This document shows, in pieces, positions 36,001-44,218 of a DNA stretch of 64,000 bases. Below the pieces are notes generated by a model. It was not told the origin of the DNA. It did no database searches and saw only the letters and a program-made list of their open reading frames with translations. Each line of letters begins with the position of its first letter. Within the stretch, counting starts at the first letter, position 1. Origin of the DNA: Verticiella sediminum. GTDB taxonomy: Bacteria > Pseudomonadota > Gammaproteobacteria > Burkholderiales > Burkholderiaceae_B. Where the stretch lies: NCBI RefSeq assembly GCF_007558815.1, contig NZ_VLTJ01000007.1, positions 310,001 to 374,000 of the forward strand, in the 5' to 3' direction. A program made the translations under genes and the position numbers.

Positions 36001-36562
36001 CTGGGTCCAGGGTCTGCGCAGCAACGGATGCGGCGCGCTCGCTCGCGTCGTGCTCGACACCAGCGACGTCGTCAAGGACGGCCACTACCGCCTGGACCGG
36101 CTGGTCCGCCACTGGGTCACCCACCTGGCGTGCCACCTCGCCGGCCGGCCAGTGACCACCGAGATCGTCAGCAAGGTCGGCAGCGCCACCTTGCCGCCGC
36201 TGCCCGAAGCCACCGCCCGCGCGCTGCTGCGCGATCTGCTCCGCGCCTGGGGCGAGGGCATGCAGCGCCCGCTGCCCCTCGCGGTGCGCAGCGCGTTCGC
36301 CTGGCTCAAGGGCCACGATGCGGCCAAGGCACGAGCCGAATACGAAGGCGGCTACCAGCACGACGGCGAGCGCAGCGACCCCTACCTCGCCCGCGCCTAC
36401 CCCGACTATGCGGCGCTCACGGCCAGCGGCGAGTTCGGCGAGCTTGCCGAGGCCCTGCTGCGCCCGCTGCACCGCGCGGTGTACGGCGACGCGGACCCTA
36501 CCGGCGACGCCGGCGCGACCCCGGCCAGGCGGGCGCGCGCCGGCGGGAGGGCCCAGCCTTGA
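33041..36562 (+). CDS. recC: Exodeoxyribonuclease V gamma subunit RecC
   Basis: Chi-recognition subunit of the RecBCD helicase-nuclease, about 1173 residues from the chosen start (Escherichia coli 1122). Opens VGITFIQSNRPERLRDLLVA, the RecC counterpart of the HSNxL start, with VQSNGIAQWLKLAL following. Later segments: RIVVFGISSLPRQSLEVLSA, FHLAHSPQREVEILHDQLLA, VICLLGMNDGAYPR-like (CLLGMNDGAYPRTRPPLDFD) and ISWVARSIHDNTERPPSVLV, all recognisable RecC landmarks of the inactive helicase folds. The TTG at 33041 (LHVGITF) is the most plausible start; no clear ribosome site exists and an in-frame ATG at 32930 would add a 37-residue unlikely tail. RecB follows with a four-base overlap. Confidence 0.93.
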   Translation: MHVGITFIQSNRPERLRDLLVAWLGAHPLAPLESETILVQSNGIAQWLKLALATDPDDDEAPGCGIAAGLDFLLPSRFLWQAYRSVLGAHAVPEVSPFDKERLVWRLMRLLPELLETDARYAPLRRFLAEDDDLRKRFQLAERLADLFDQYQVYRADWLAAWAEGSDALLPARGGAVALPEDQRWQPALWRALLRDVTRMGMGERAGPGRAAVHEAFVQAVRDGAVPVRPLPRRIVVFGISSLPRQSLEVLSALGRYSHVLLCLHNPCQHYWGDIVADKDLLRSARRLTRRRDGMPAELTPETLHQHAQPLLAAWGKQGRDFIALLEEYSTEHPDLHEVPQFEPGDTGTLLGQLQDDVLELRPLRETLAQWPPVDPAHDESIRFHLAHSPQREVEILHDQLLAAFNADPGLRPRDVIVMVPDIDVYAPHVQAVFGQIERGDPRYLPFSVVDQNRRAVDPLLHALEILLGLPHSRVAVSDVLDLLEVPALRARFGIAEADLPRLHAWIRGANVRWGLHGEHRAALGLPAAPAAAANSWLFGLRRMLLGYAVGAHSDAWQDIEPYDDVGGLDAALLGPLTRLFEALAGTWSRLCEPADVDTWCARLSELLHTFFLADGDDEGAYTLLRLQEALDDWQQAAAEAGLAETVPLSVVAEHWLAQMHETGLTQRFFAGAITFATLMPMRAIPFRRVCLLGMNDGAYPRTRPPLDFDLMGRDYRPGDRSRREDDRYLFLEALLSARDCLHISWVARSIHDNTERPPSVLVAQLREHLGAGWRLSDDAHSADDTVDTGGERLVAALTVAHPLQPFSPRYFPAQAEGPLYTYAAEWRVAAPAPAEADVPLPPHLRTEPLQLAELAEFLRAPVRAFFRHRLGVWLELADPVDEDHEPFALDGLARWQLQDELVRSEALARARGEDGLASRARTLARLQRCGELPEAGFGTAAAQALTAPLDALFARYEAALAPWPELAEDIAIDLDAGLPAGPPLHDWVQGLRSNGCGALARVVLDTSDVVKDGHYRLDRLVRHWVTHLACHLAGRPVTTEIVSKVGSATLPPLPEATARALLRDLLRAWGEGMQRPLPLAVRSAFAWLKGHDAAKARAEYEGGYQHDGERSDPYLARAYPDYAALTASGEFGELAEALLRPLHRAVYGDADPTGDAGATPARRARAGGRAQP

Positions 36563-39500
36563 GCGCGCCCGTCATCCCCACGCTGGACCCGCTGCGCTTT
36601 CCCCTGCACGGCAGCCGCCTGATCGAGGCGAGCGCCGGCACGGGCAAGACCTACACCATCGCCGCGCTCTACCTGCGCCTGGTCCTCGGCCATGGCGGCG
36701 AGGACGCCTACCCGCGGCCGCTCGATCCGCCGGAGATCCTGGTCGTCACCTTCACCGAGGCCGCGACCCAGGAGCTGCGCGACCGCATCCGCCGGCAGTT
36801 GTCCGCCGCGGCGCAGGCGTTTCGCCAGCCCGCGCACGAGCCCCCGGGCGACGCGTTTCTGCGGCAACTGCGCGACGACCATCCCGAGGCGCGCTGGCCG
36901 GCCTGCGCGCACCGCCTGCAGCTCGCCGCCGAATGGATGGACGAGGCAGCGATCCACACCATCCACGGCTGGTGCAATCGCATGCTCGGCGAACATGCCT
37001 TCGACAGCGACAGCCTGTTCACGCAGACCCTGGAAGCCGACAACGACGAGTTCCTGACGCAGGCGGCACGCGACTACTGGCGCAGTTTCCTGGTGCCGCT
37101 GCCGGCCTCGTCGGCGCAGACCGTGCACGGCTGGTGGCCGCAGGGGCCGGACGACCTGCTGGCCGCCGTGCGTCCGCTCATGCCCTACCGGCACGCCCTG
37201 GCCCACGCCGAGCCCCCCGCCCGCGCCCTGGCCGCCGCCGAGCAGACCTGCACCGAACGCCTGGCGGAACTGAAATCCCCCTGGCCGGCCTGGGCCGACG
37301 CGCTGCAGGCCCTGTGCGACGAGGCCGTGGCGGCCAAGCAGGTGAACGGCACCCGCCTGCGCGCGCAGCACTACACCAAGTGGTTCGACGCCCTGCGCGC
37401 CTGGGCCGCCGACCCGGCCTTGCGGCGGCCCGAGCTCTCGGCGGCGGCCCGCGCCCGCCTCACGCCGGCGGGCATGGCCGAAGCCTGGAAACAGGGCGAG
37501 CCGCCCGCGCATCCCGGCCTGGACGCGATGGCTGCCCTGCATACCGCCCTCGACGAGCTGCCGGACGCCCACGACGAGGTTCTCGTCCACGCCGCACGCT
37601 GGATCAGCACGCGCTTCGACCAGGCGCTCGCGCAGCGCGCGCGCATGGGCTTCGACGATCTGCTCACGCGGCTTGCCGCCGCACTCGACGGGCCCAACGC
37701 CGAGCGCCTGGCCGCGCGCATCCGCCAGCAGTTCCCGGTGGCCCTGATCGACGAGTTCCAGGATACCGACCCCGTGCAGTTCCGCATCTTCGATGCGGTC
37801 TACCGGATGCAGGAGAACGCGCCCGACCGGGCCCTGGTGCTGATCGGCGACCCCAAGCAGGCGATCTACGCCTTTCGCGGCGCGGACATCCACACCTACC
37901 TGGACGCGCGCGCCCGGGCCGGCGACCGGCTGTACACCTTGCGGCGGAACTTTCGCTCCAGCGCCAGCATGGTGGCGGCCGTCAACCATGTCTTTGCGGC
38001 GGCCGAGACGCGGGCCGACGGCAACGGTGCTTTCCTGTTTCGCCGCGACGGCGGCAACCCGGTACCCTTTCTGCCGGTCGAAGCCAGGCACGGCGACGGC
38101 GGTTTCGTGCTGGACGGCAAACCCTGCACCGCCGCCCTCACGCTCTGGCAGCAGCCGCGCGCGCAGCCGGAGCGCGCGCTCGGCAAAGGCGCCTACCGCC
38201 AGGCCCAGGCCGCCGCCTGCGCGAGCCAAATCGTGCGCCTGCTCGACGCCGGCCTGCGCGGCCGCGCCATCCTCCACGAGAACGGCAAGACCTTCAACCT
38301 GCGCCCCGCCGACATCGCCGTGCTCGTCAGCAACCGCACCGAGGCGGCCGAAGTGCGCGACGCGCTGCGCGAGCGCGGCGTGCGCAGCGTCTATCTGTCG
38401 GACCAGGATTCGGTCTACCAGAGCGCGCAGGCCGTCGAACTGCAGCACTGGCTGGGCGCCTGCGCGGAACCGGAGAACCCGCGCCTGCTGCGCGCCGCGC
38501 TCGCCAGCCCGACCCTGGGCCTGCCCTGGAGCGCGCTGGACCGCCTGGGCAGCGACGAACTCGCCTGGGAGGCCCGCGTGCTGCAGTTCCGCGATTACCG
38601 CGAGACCTGGCGGCGCCAAGGCGTGCTGCCCATGCTGCGTCGCCTGATGCAGGACTTCGGCGTGCCGGCGCGCCTGCTGGCGCCGGGCTGGCGCCATCCC
38701 GGCGGCGCCTCCGGCGAGCGCGTGCTCACCGACTTTCTGCACCTCGCCGAACTGCTGCAGCAGGCGAGCGCGCTGCTCGACGGCGAGCATGCGCTGATTC
38801 GCCACCTTGCCCAGGCGCGCGCCGAGGGGCGGCGCGCCGGCGGCGGCGACGCGCGCCAATTGCGCCTGGAGAGCGACGCGGACATCGTCCAGATCGTGAC
38901 CATCCACAAATCCAAGGGCCTGGAATACCCCTTGGTGTTCCTGCCCTTCGCCGCCGACTGCCGGCCCGTCGATGCCGGCGCCAAGCCGCCCTGGGTCTGG
39001 CGCGACGGCGAGCGCGTGCGCGTGGCCCTGCAGGCCGATGACGCGGTCCTCGCCGCAGCCGACCGCGAACGCCTGGGCGAAGACCTGCGCAAGCTGTACG
39101 TCGCGCTGACCCGCGCCAAGCACGCCACCTGGGTCGGCGTGGGCGCGCTGGCCGACCTGCCCCGCAGCGCCCTGGGTTATCTCGCCGGACTGCAGGACGA
39201 GGGCGAACTCGACGCGCAGCTTCGGCGCTGGGCCGTGCCCTGCGCGAGCATCGCGGTCGAGCCCGTGCCCATGGGAGACGCGGGCCGCTACGCGCCGCCG
39301 GCAACGGCCGACACCCTGGGCCCGGCGCGACAATCCAGGCGCGTGCACCGCGAGGCTTGGTGGGTGGCCTCGTACTCGGCTCTGGCCTACGCCGACACCG
39401 CGCACGATCCGCACGCCCCCCAGGACGACACCCCCGACCAGGACCAGTTGCGCGAACTCTCGCACGGGCAGGACGAGATCGCCGCCGCGGCCACCGGCAG

Positions 39501-40263
39501 CGCCATCGCCCGCGGCATCCATGCGTTTGCCCGCGGTGCGCAGGCCGGCACGTTTCTGCACGACCTGCTGGAGTGGTGCGCGACGCAGGGATTCGCCGCC
39601 GTGCGCGCGCAGCCGGACGTGCTGCGCGATCTGATCGCGCGCCGCTGCCAGCGCCGCGGCTGGGAATCGCACATCGAGGCGCTCACCGATTGGATGCTCG
39701 CCCTGCTTGAAACCCCCCTGCCGTGCGGCAACGACAGCCCTGCCTTTCGGCTCGGCACGCTTGCCGCCTACCGTGCCGAGCTCGAGTTCTGGCTGCCCAG
39801 CCACCGGCTGGACACCGAGCGCATCGATGCCCTGGTGCGTGCGGGCACGCTGCAGGGCGCGCCCAGGCCCGCCCTGCTGCCCCAGCAGTTGAACGGCATG
39901 CTCAAGGGCTACATCGACCTCGTGCTCGAACACGAAGGCCGCTATTACGTCGCCGATTACAAATCGAACTGGCTCGGCCCGGATGCCGCCGCCTACACCC
40001 CGCAAGCCATGCGCAGCGCCATCCTCGCCTCGCGCTACGAACTGCAGTACGCGCTCTATCTGCTCGCCCTGCACCGGTTGCTGCGCGCCCGCCTGCCGGA
40101 CTACGACTACGACCGCCACGTCGGCGGCGCGGTCTATCTCTTTCTGCGCGGCCTCGATGCGCCGGGCGCGGGCGTGCACATCGAACGCCCGCCGCGCAGC
40201 CTCATCGAGGCGCTGGACGCGGCCTTCGCCGGCCGCGACGCGCCGCGTGGGCGGCGTCCATGA
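36559..40263 (+). CDS. recB: Exodeoxyribonuclease V beta subunit RecB
   Basis: 3'-5' helicase and nuclease subunit, 1234 residues. Superfamily 1 motifs: Walker A EASAGTGKTYT (residues 23-33), VVTFTEAATQELRDRI (Ia), IDEFQDTDPVQF (II), IGDPKQAIYAFRGADI (III), IVTIHKSKGLEYPLVFLPF (V) and KLYVALTRAKHATWVGV (VI). C-terminal nuclease domain: GTFLHDLLEW, NGMLKGYIDLVLEHEG and the catalytic YVADYKSNWLG (D-x-K). Start is the TTG in the TTGA overlap with the recC stop; GGGAGG lies eight bases upstream. The in-frame reading upstream of this TTG is an antisense-frame shadow of recC. Confidence 0.95.
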   Translation: MSAPVIPTLDPLRFPLHGSRLIEASAGTGKTYTIAALYLRLVLGHGGEDAYPRPLDPPEILVVTFTEAATQELRDRIRRQLSAAAQAFRQPAHEPPGDAFLRQLRDDHPEARWPACAHRLQLAAEWMDEAAIHTIHGWCNRMLGEHAFDSDSLFTQTLEADNDEFLTQAARDYWRSFLVPLPASSAQTVHGWWPQGPDDLLAAVRPLMPYRHALAHAEPPARALAAAEQTCTERLAELKSPWPAWADALQALCDEAVAAKQVNGTRLRAQHYTKWFDALRAWAADPALRRPELSAAARARLTPAGMAEAWKQGEPPAHPGLDAMAALHTALDELPDAHDEVLVHAARWISTRFDQALAQRARMGFDDLLTRLAAALDGPNAERLAARIRQQFPVALIDEFQDTDPVQFRIFDAVYRMQENAPDRALVLIGDPKQAIYAFRGADIHTYLDARARAGDRLYTLRRNFRSSASMVAAVNHVFAAAETRADGNGAFLFRRDGGNPVPFLPVEARHGDGGFVLDGKPCTAALTLWQQPRAQPERALGKGAYRQAQAAACASQIVRLLDAGLRGRAILHENGKTFNLRPADIAVLVSNRTEAAEVRDALRERGVRSVYLSDQDSVYQSAQAVELQHWLGACAEPENPRLLRAALASPTLGLPWSALDRLGSDELAWEARVLQFRDYRETWRRQGVLPMLRRLMQDFGVPARLLAPGWRHPGGASGERVLTDFLHLAELLQQASALLDGEHALIRHLAQARAEGRRAGGGDARQLRLESDADIVQIVTIHKSKGLEYPLVFLPFAADCRPVDAGAKPPWVWRDGERVRVALQADDAVLAAADRERLGEDLRKLYVALTRAKHATWVGVGALADLPRSALGYLAGLQDEGELDAQLRRWAVPCASIAVEPVPMGDAGRYAPPATADTLGPARQSRRVHREAWWVASYSALAYADTAHDPHAPQDDTPDQDQLRELSHGQDEIAAAATGSAIARGIHAFARGAQAGTFLHDLLEWCATQGFAAVRAQPDVLRDLIARRCQRRGWESHIEALTDWMLALLETPLPCGNDSPAFRLGTLAAYRAELEFWLPSHRLDTERIDALVRAGTLQGAPRPALLPQQLNGMLKGYIDLVLEHEGRYYVADYKSNWLGPDAAAYTPQAMRSAILASRYELQYALYLLALHRLLRARLPDYDYDRHVGGAVYLFLRGLDAPGAGVHIERPPRSLIEALDAAFAGRDAPRGRRP

Positions 40264-42407
40264 ACCGCACACCGCAGACCCGCGCGGCACACGACGGCGC
40301 CGGCATGCCGGCCCTGGACGATACGCGCGCTCTGCTCGAGGTGCTCGAGGTCTGGGCCGAGCGCGGCTGGGTGCGCCAGCTCGACGCCGCCTTCGCCCGC
40401 TTCCTCGCGCAGGAGGCGCCCGGCGCGCCGGCCCTGCTGATCCTCGCCGCGGCACTCGCCAGCCACCAGCTCGGCCGCGGCCATGCCTGCCTGGACCTGG
40501 CCGCGACGCTGCGCGATCCCGCGCTCGCGCTTTCGCTTCCGCCGGATGGCTTGCGGCGCGCGGACGAGGCCAGCGTACCGCTGCCGGGCGAACTGCTGGC
40601 CGGCCTGGACCTGGCGGCCTGGCTGGCCGCGCTGCGCGCGCCCGCTCTGCTCGCCGATGGCGACGGTGCCACGCCGCTGGTGCTGCGCGGCCATCGCCTG
40701 TACCTGCGCCGCTATTGGCACTACGAGCGCGCCGTGCGGCGCCGCATCGACCTGCGCCTGGACACCGGCCAGGAGGCGCCCGACCCCGCCGCCTCGAGAA
40801 CGGTGCTCGACCGCCTGTTTCCTTCGGCAGGCGACGGCTCGACCGACTGGCAGAAGCTCGCCTGCGCGCTGGCCGCGCGCGCGCGCTTCGCGGTCGTGAC
40901 AGGCGGGCCGGGCACCGGCAAGACGACCACGGTGGTGCGCCTGCTCGCCTTGCTGCAGGCGGCGGCCCTGGCACCGGCCGCCGCCGCGGCCCCGCTGCGC
41001 ATCCGCCTGGCCGCGCCCACCGGCAAGGCCGCGGCCCGCCTGAACGCCTCGATCGCCGGCGCCGTCGCCCGTCTGCCGCTGGCCGGCCTGGCGCAGGCCG
41101 AGGACGTCCGCGCGCACATCCCGACCGACGTCACCACGCTGCATCGCCTGCTCGGCAGCCGGCCGGACACCCGGCGTTTCCGCCACCATGCCGGCAACCC
41201 GCTGGCGCTGGACGTGCTGGTCGTGGACGAAGCGTCGATGATCGACCTGGAGATGATGGCCGCCGTCCTCGACGCCCTGCCGCCGCGGGCTCGCCTGGTG
41301 CTGCTCGGCGACAAGGACCAGCTCGCCTCGGTCGAGGCCGGCGCCGTGCTGGGTGAGTTGTGCGCACGCGCCGAGCGGGCGCACTACACGCCGGCCACGG
41401 CCGCCTGGCTGGAAGCGGCCACGGGCCAACCCGTGCCCGACGCCCTGCTCGATCCGCAGGGTATGCCGATCGACCAGGCCATCGCCATGCTGCGGCACAG
41501 CCATCGCTTCTCCGCGAGCAGCGGCATCGGCCGGTTGGCCGAGGCGGTCAACGCCGGCCGGGTGCGCCAGGTCGAGTCGGTCCTGCGGCACGGCCATGCC
41601 GACCTGGACGTGATCGCCGTCGATGCGCGCCAGGACGAGGCGCTGGCCCGCCTGGTGATCGACGGCGCGCCTGCCGCAGCGCCGCCGGCCCCGGCGCAGG
41701 GCGAGCTCTTCGCCGGGCCGCGCGACACGACGCCGCACGCCGCGGCCGACGCTGCGCGCGCCTTCGGCTATCGCCACTACCTCGGCGTCATGCGCGAAGA
41801 CCGGCCCGCCGCCGGAACCGCGCAGTCTGCCTGGGACGACTGGGCGCGGGCCGTGCTCGCCGCGCACGGGCGCTTTCAACTCCTGTGCGCGCTGCGCCGC
41901 GGCCCCTGGGGCGTGGAGGGCCTGAACCGGCGCATCGCGCGCATCCTGCTGCAGGCGGGCCTGATCGACGCGGACGACGGCTGGTACGCGGGCCGCCCCG
42001 TGCTCGTCACCCGCAACGACTATGGCCTGGGCCTCATGAACGGCGACATCGGCATCACGCTCGCCGTGCCCGGCGCGGCGCACGCGCCGCCCGCGCTGCG
42101 CGTGGCCTTTCCGGGCGGCGCCGGGGGCGACGCCGTGCGCTGGGTGCTGCCCAGCCGCCTGCAGGACGTGGAGACGGTGTACGCGCTCACCGTGCACAAA
42201 TCCCAGGGCTCCGAGTTCGACCACACGGCGTTCGCCCTGCCCGAGCAGCCCAACCCCATCCTTACCCGCGAGCTGGTCTATACCGCGATCACCCGCGCAC
42301 GCCGACACTTCACGCTGCTCGAATCCGGCCCGCGCCACCTGCTCGGTTTCGCCGTCGAGCGCCGCGTGGTGCGCGCGAGCGGACTGATGCAGGACGAGCA
42401 CGGCTGA
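40260..42407 (+). CDS. recD: Exodeoxyribonuclease V alpha subunit RecD
   Basis: 5'-3' helicase subunit, 715 residues (Escherichia coli 608; the excess is mainly N-terminal and in insertions). Walker A VVTGGPGTGKTTT (residues 213-225), RLAAPTGKAAARLNASIA (Ia), VLVVDEASMIDLEMM (II), LVLLGDKDQLASVEAGAVLG (III), ALTVHKSQGSEFDHTAFALP (V) and LVYTAITRARRHFTL (VI). ATGA overlap with the recB stop shows translational coupling. With recC and recB it forms a complete RecBCD enzyme for double-strand break repair. Confidence 0.95.
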   Translation: MNRTPQTRAAHDGAGMPALDDTRALLEVLEVWAERGWVRQLDAAFARFLAQEAPGAPALLILAAALASHQLGRGHACLDLAATLRDPALALSLPPDGLRRADEASVPLPGELLAGLDLAAWLAALRAPALLADGDGATPLVLRGHRLYLRRYWHYERAVRRRIDLRLDTGQEAPDPAASRTVLDRLFPSAGDGSTDWQKLACALAARARFAVVTGGPGTGKTTTVVRLLALLQAAALAPAAAAAPLRIRLAAPTGKAAARLNASIAGAVARLPLAGLAQAEDVRAHIPTDVTTLHRLLGSRPDTRRFRHHAGNPLALDVLVVDEASMIDLEMMAAVLDALPPRARLVLLGDKDQLASVEAGAVLGELCARAERAHYTPATAAWLEAATGQPVPDALLDPQGMPIDQAIAMLRHSHRFSASSGIGRLAEAVNAGRVRQVESVLRHGHADLDVIAVDARQDEALARLVIDGAPAAAPPAPAQGELFAGPRDTTPHAAADAARAFGYRHYLGVMREDRPAAGTAQSAWDDWARAVLAAHGRFQLLCALRRGPWGVEGLNRRIARILLQAGLIDADDGWYAGRPVLVTRNDYGLGLMNGDIGITLAVPGAAHAPPALRVAFPGGAGGDAVRWVLPSRLQDVETVYALTVHKSQGSEFDHTAFALPEQPNPILTRELVYTAITRARRHFTLLESGPRHLLGFAVERRVVRASGLMQDEHG

Positions 42408-42446
42408 GACCGGCGCGGCGCCCGTGCGCCGCCGCGCACCGCGGCC

Positions 42447-42469
42447 GCTGCGGTATCCTTCGCCTTTTT
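42447..42469 (+). promoter_or_regulatory. Candidate promoter motif upstream of the HAD gene
   Basis: Contains GCTGCGGTATCCTTCGCC followed by TTTTT, matching the element before recC at 20 of 22 positions. Start point would fall about 25 bases before the ATG at 42486. Confidence 0.35.
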
Positions 42470-42485
42470 GACGCTCGCCTCCGCC

Positions 42486-43169
42486 ATGTCCTCCTTTCCC
42501 TACGACGCCGTGCTCTTCGACTGCGACGGTGTGCTCGTCGACTCCGAAGCCATCACCTGCAGCGTGCTCGTGCAGATGCTCGGCGAACTGGGCTGGACCC
42601 TCACCCTGCCCGAGGCCATGGCCACCTTCGTCGGCAAGATGGTCAAGGACGAAGCCGCGCTGATCGAAGCGCGCACCGGCTTCGTGCTCACCGAGGACTG
42701 GCTCGCCGGCTTTCGCGCCCGCCGCGACGCCGCGCTCGCGCGCGAGATCGTCGCCATCCCGGGCGCACCCGCCGCGGTCGAGGCGATCCATGTCCTGGCG
42801 GGCGGGCGCATCGCCGTCGCTTCCGGCGCCGATCGTGTGAAGATCAACCTGCAACTGGGCAAGACCGGCCTCGCCGGCTGGTTCGAAGGCCGGATCTTCA
42901 GCGGCCACGAGATGCCGCGCAGCAAACCGCATCCCGACGTCTACCTGGCCGCCGCTGCGGCGCTGGGCGTGGATCCGCGCCGCTGCGCGGTCGTCGAGGA
43001 CACCGTCACGGGCGCGCGGGCCGGCGTCGCCGCCGGCGCCACCGTGTTCGGCTACAGCCCGGGCGGCCTGGGGCACAGCGGCGCGCAGGCCCTGCGCGCC
43101 GTCGGCGTCGCCCGCATCTTCGACGACATGGGCGCACTCGCGAGCGTGCTGCAAAGCGGCGCGTCATGA
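42486..43169 (+). CDS. HAD-superfamily hydrolase (phosphoglycolate/beta-phosphoglucomutase-like)
   Basis: A 227-residue cytoplasmic phosphatase of HAD subfamily IA. Motif I FDCDGVLVDSE with nucleophile Asp12 and Asp14; motif II around VASGADRVKI; motif III Lys in RSKPHPDVYLAAA; motif IV VVEDTVTGARAGVAAG. The helical cap lies at about residues 20-90. The substrate (sugar phosphate or phosphoglycolate-like) is not determinable. It stands 78 bases after recD with its own candidate promoter. Confidence 0.93.
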   Translation: MSSFPYDAVLFDCDGVLVDSEAITCSVLVQMLGELGWTLTLPEAMATFVGKMVKDEAALIEARTGFVLTEDWLAGFRARRDAALAREIVAIPGAPAAVEAIHVLAGGRIAVASGADRVKINLQLGKTGLAGWFEGRIFSGHEMPRSKPHPDVYLAAAAALGVDPRRCAVVEDTVTGARAGVAAGATVFGYSPGGLGHSGAQALRAVGVARIFDDMGALASVLQSGAS

Positions 43170-43180
43170 CATGAACCACC

Positions 43181-43241
43181 CCCACGCTCACTGCGTTCGC
43201 TGCCCCCGGGGGCTTCAGCCGCCTTCGGGCGGACGGGCGGA
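43181..43241. repeat. GC-rich intergenic repeat, copy 2
   Basis: A 61-base element with GCGTTCGCTGCCCCCGGGGG and CCGCCTTCGGGCGGACGGGC. It aligns along its length with the copy at 28231-28287, with a small insertion near the start. It separates the HAD and tpm genes. Confidence 0.7.
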
Positions 43242-43303
43242 GGCTGAGGTGGCAGAATCCCGGCATCGACCGCTCGCCCTCTTCATACCGTCGGAGCCCA
43301 CGC

Positions 43304-43960
43304 ATGGAACCTGAATTCTGGCTGTCGCGCTGGCGCGAAGGCCGCACCCACTTCCACCAGAACCGCATCACGCCGCCGCTGCAGAAATTCTGGCCCGGCC
43401 TGGGCCTGGCGCCCGAAGCGCGCGTGCTCGTACCGCTCGCCGGCAAGTCGCTCGACATGCTGTGGCTCGCCGAGCAGGGACACGAAGTCGTCGGGGTCGA
43501 ACTCTCGGAACTGGCCGTCGGGCAGTTCTTCGCCGAGAACGGCCTGACGCCCGAGCGGCGCCGTTCCGCCCTGGGCGAGCACTGGCGCAGCGGGCGCATC
43601 GAACTCATCCAGGGCGACATCTTCGCCCTGGACGCGGACTTCCTGGCCGGCTTCGACGCGGTCTACGACCGCGCCGCCCTGATCGCCCTGCCCCCCGACA
43701 TGCGCCGACATTATGTGGAACATGTCTATGCAGGCCTGCGCAGCGGCTGCCGGGGCCTGCTCGTCACGCTCGACTATCCGCAGGACGAGATGGACGGGCC
43801 GCCCTTTAGCGTGCCCGACGCCGACGTGCAGGCGCTGTACGCGCCGCACACCGAGGCCTCGCTGCTCGATCGCCGGGATTCGCTCGCCAAGGAGCCGAAG
43901 TTCCTGGCGGCGGGAGCGAGCCGGCTGGATACGCTGACCTACCGCCTCGCGCGGCGTTGA
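43304..43960 (+). CDS. tpm: Thiopurine S-methyltransferase
   Basis: A 218-residue SAM-dependent methyltransferase; bacterial Tpm methylates thiopurines and also oxidised selenium or tellurium compounds, giving metalloid resistance. Family landmarks: [16 protein letters not shown] at the N-terminus, [20 protein letters not shown] then [15 protein letters not shown] forming the SAM site, [35 protein letters not shown] and [19 protein letters not shown]. Length is the usual 215-220. It is monocistronic by context. Confidence 0.96.
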   Translation: MEPEFWLSRWREGRTHFHQNRITPPLQKFWPGLGLAPEARVLVPLAGKSLDMLWLAEQGHEVVGVELSELAVGQFFAENGLTPERRRSALGEHWRSGRIELIQGDIFALDADFLAGFDAVYDRAALIALPPDMRRHYVEHVYAGLRSGCRGLLVTLDYPQDEMDGPPFSVPDADVQALYAPHTEASLLDRRDSLAKEPKFLAAGASRLDTLTYRLARR

Positions 43961-44020
43961 CGGCGGCTGTGCGGCCATTGCGCGCGGCGGCATCGCACGC
44001 CGCGCGGGCCGCCCGCGGAC

Positions 44021-44209
44021 TCAGGCCCGCGCTCGTACCGGCGGCGACACGAGGCCGGCGATGTCCTCGCAGAACACGAGCTCCTCGTCTCCCGCCTCGA
44101 ACCTGGCCTTGACCCACATGCCGTCGCCCGCGTTCTCGATGACTTCGCCGGTGACGCCGTTCGTCAGCCGGATGCACTGGCCGGGTTGTATATCCATCAG
44201 GTTCAGCAT
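44021..44209 (-). CDS. 62-residue uncharacterised protein, last gene of the dioxygenase operon
   Basis: Small soluble protein (MLNLMDIQPGQCIRLTNGVT and 42 more residues) with a beta-rich pattern resembling KOW/SH3-like or PRC-like modules: alternating hydrophobics, GEVIENAGDGMWVKA and an acidic EAGDEELVFCED. Its translation is well supported: a perfect AGGAGG ribosome site, five bases before the ATG, overlaps the stop of the beta-subunit gene. Two cysteines are present (residues 12 and 47), not a known metal motif. It could be an assembly or stability factor for the oxygenase; function unknown. Confidence 0.75.
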   Translation of the reverse strand: MLNLMDIQPGQCIRLTNGVTGEVIENAGDGMWVKARFEAGDEELVFCEDIAGLVSPPVRARA

Positions 44210-44218
44210 GATGTCCTC

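Noticed and set aside
35518-36558. In-frame upstream extension of recB (347 codons)
   Set aside because: Overlaps recC in another frame and reads as arginine-rich shadow; the TTG at 36559 has a ribosome site and gives the family N-terminus.
36406-40974. 1522-residue leftward ORF
   Set aside because: Antisense shadow of recB and the start of recD in GC-rich DNA; no motifs, while the opposite strand has all helicase motifs.
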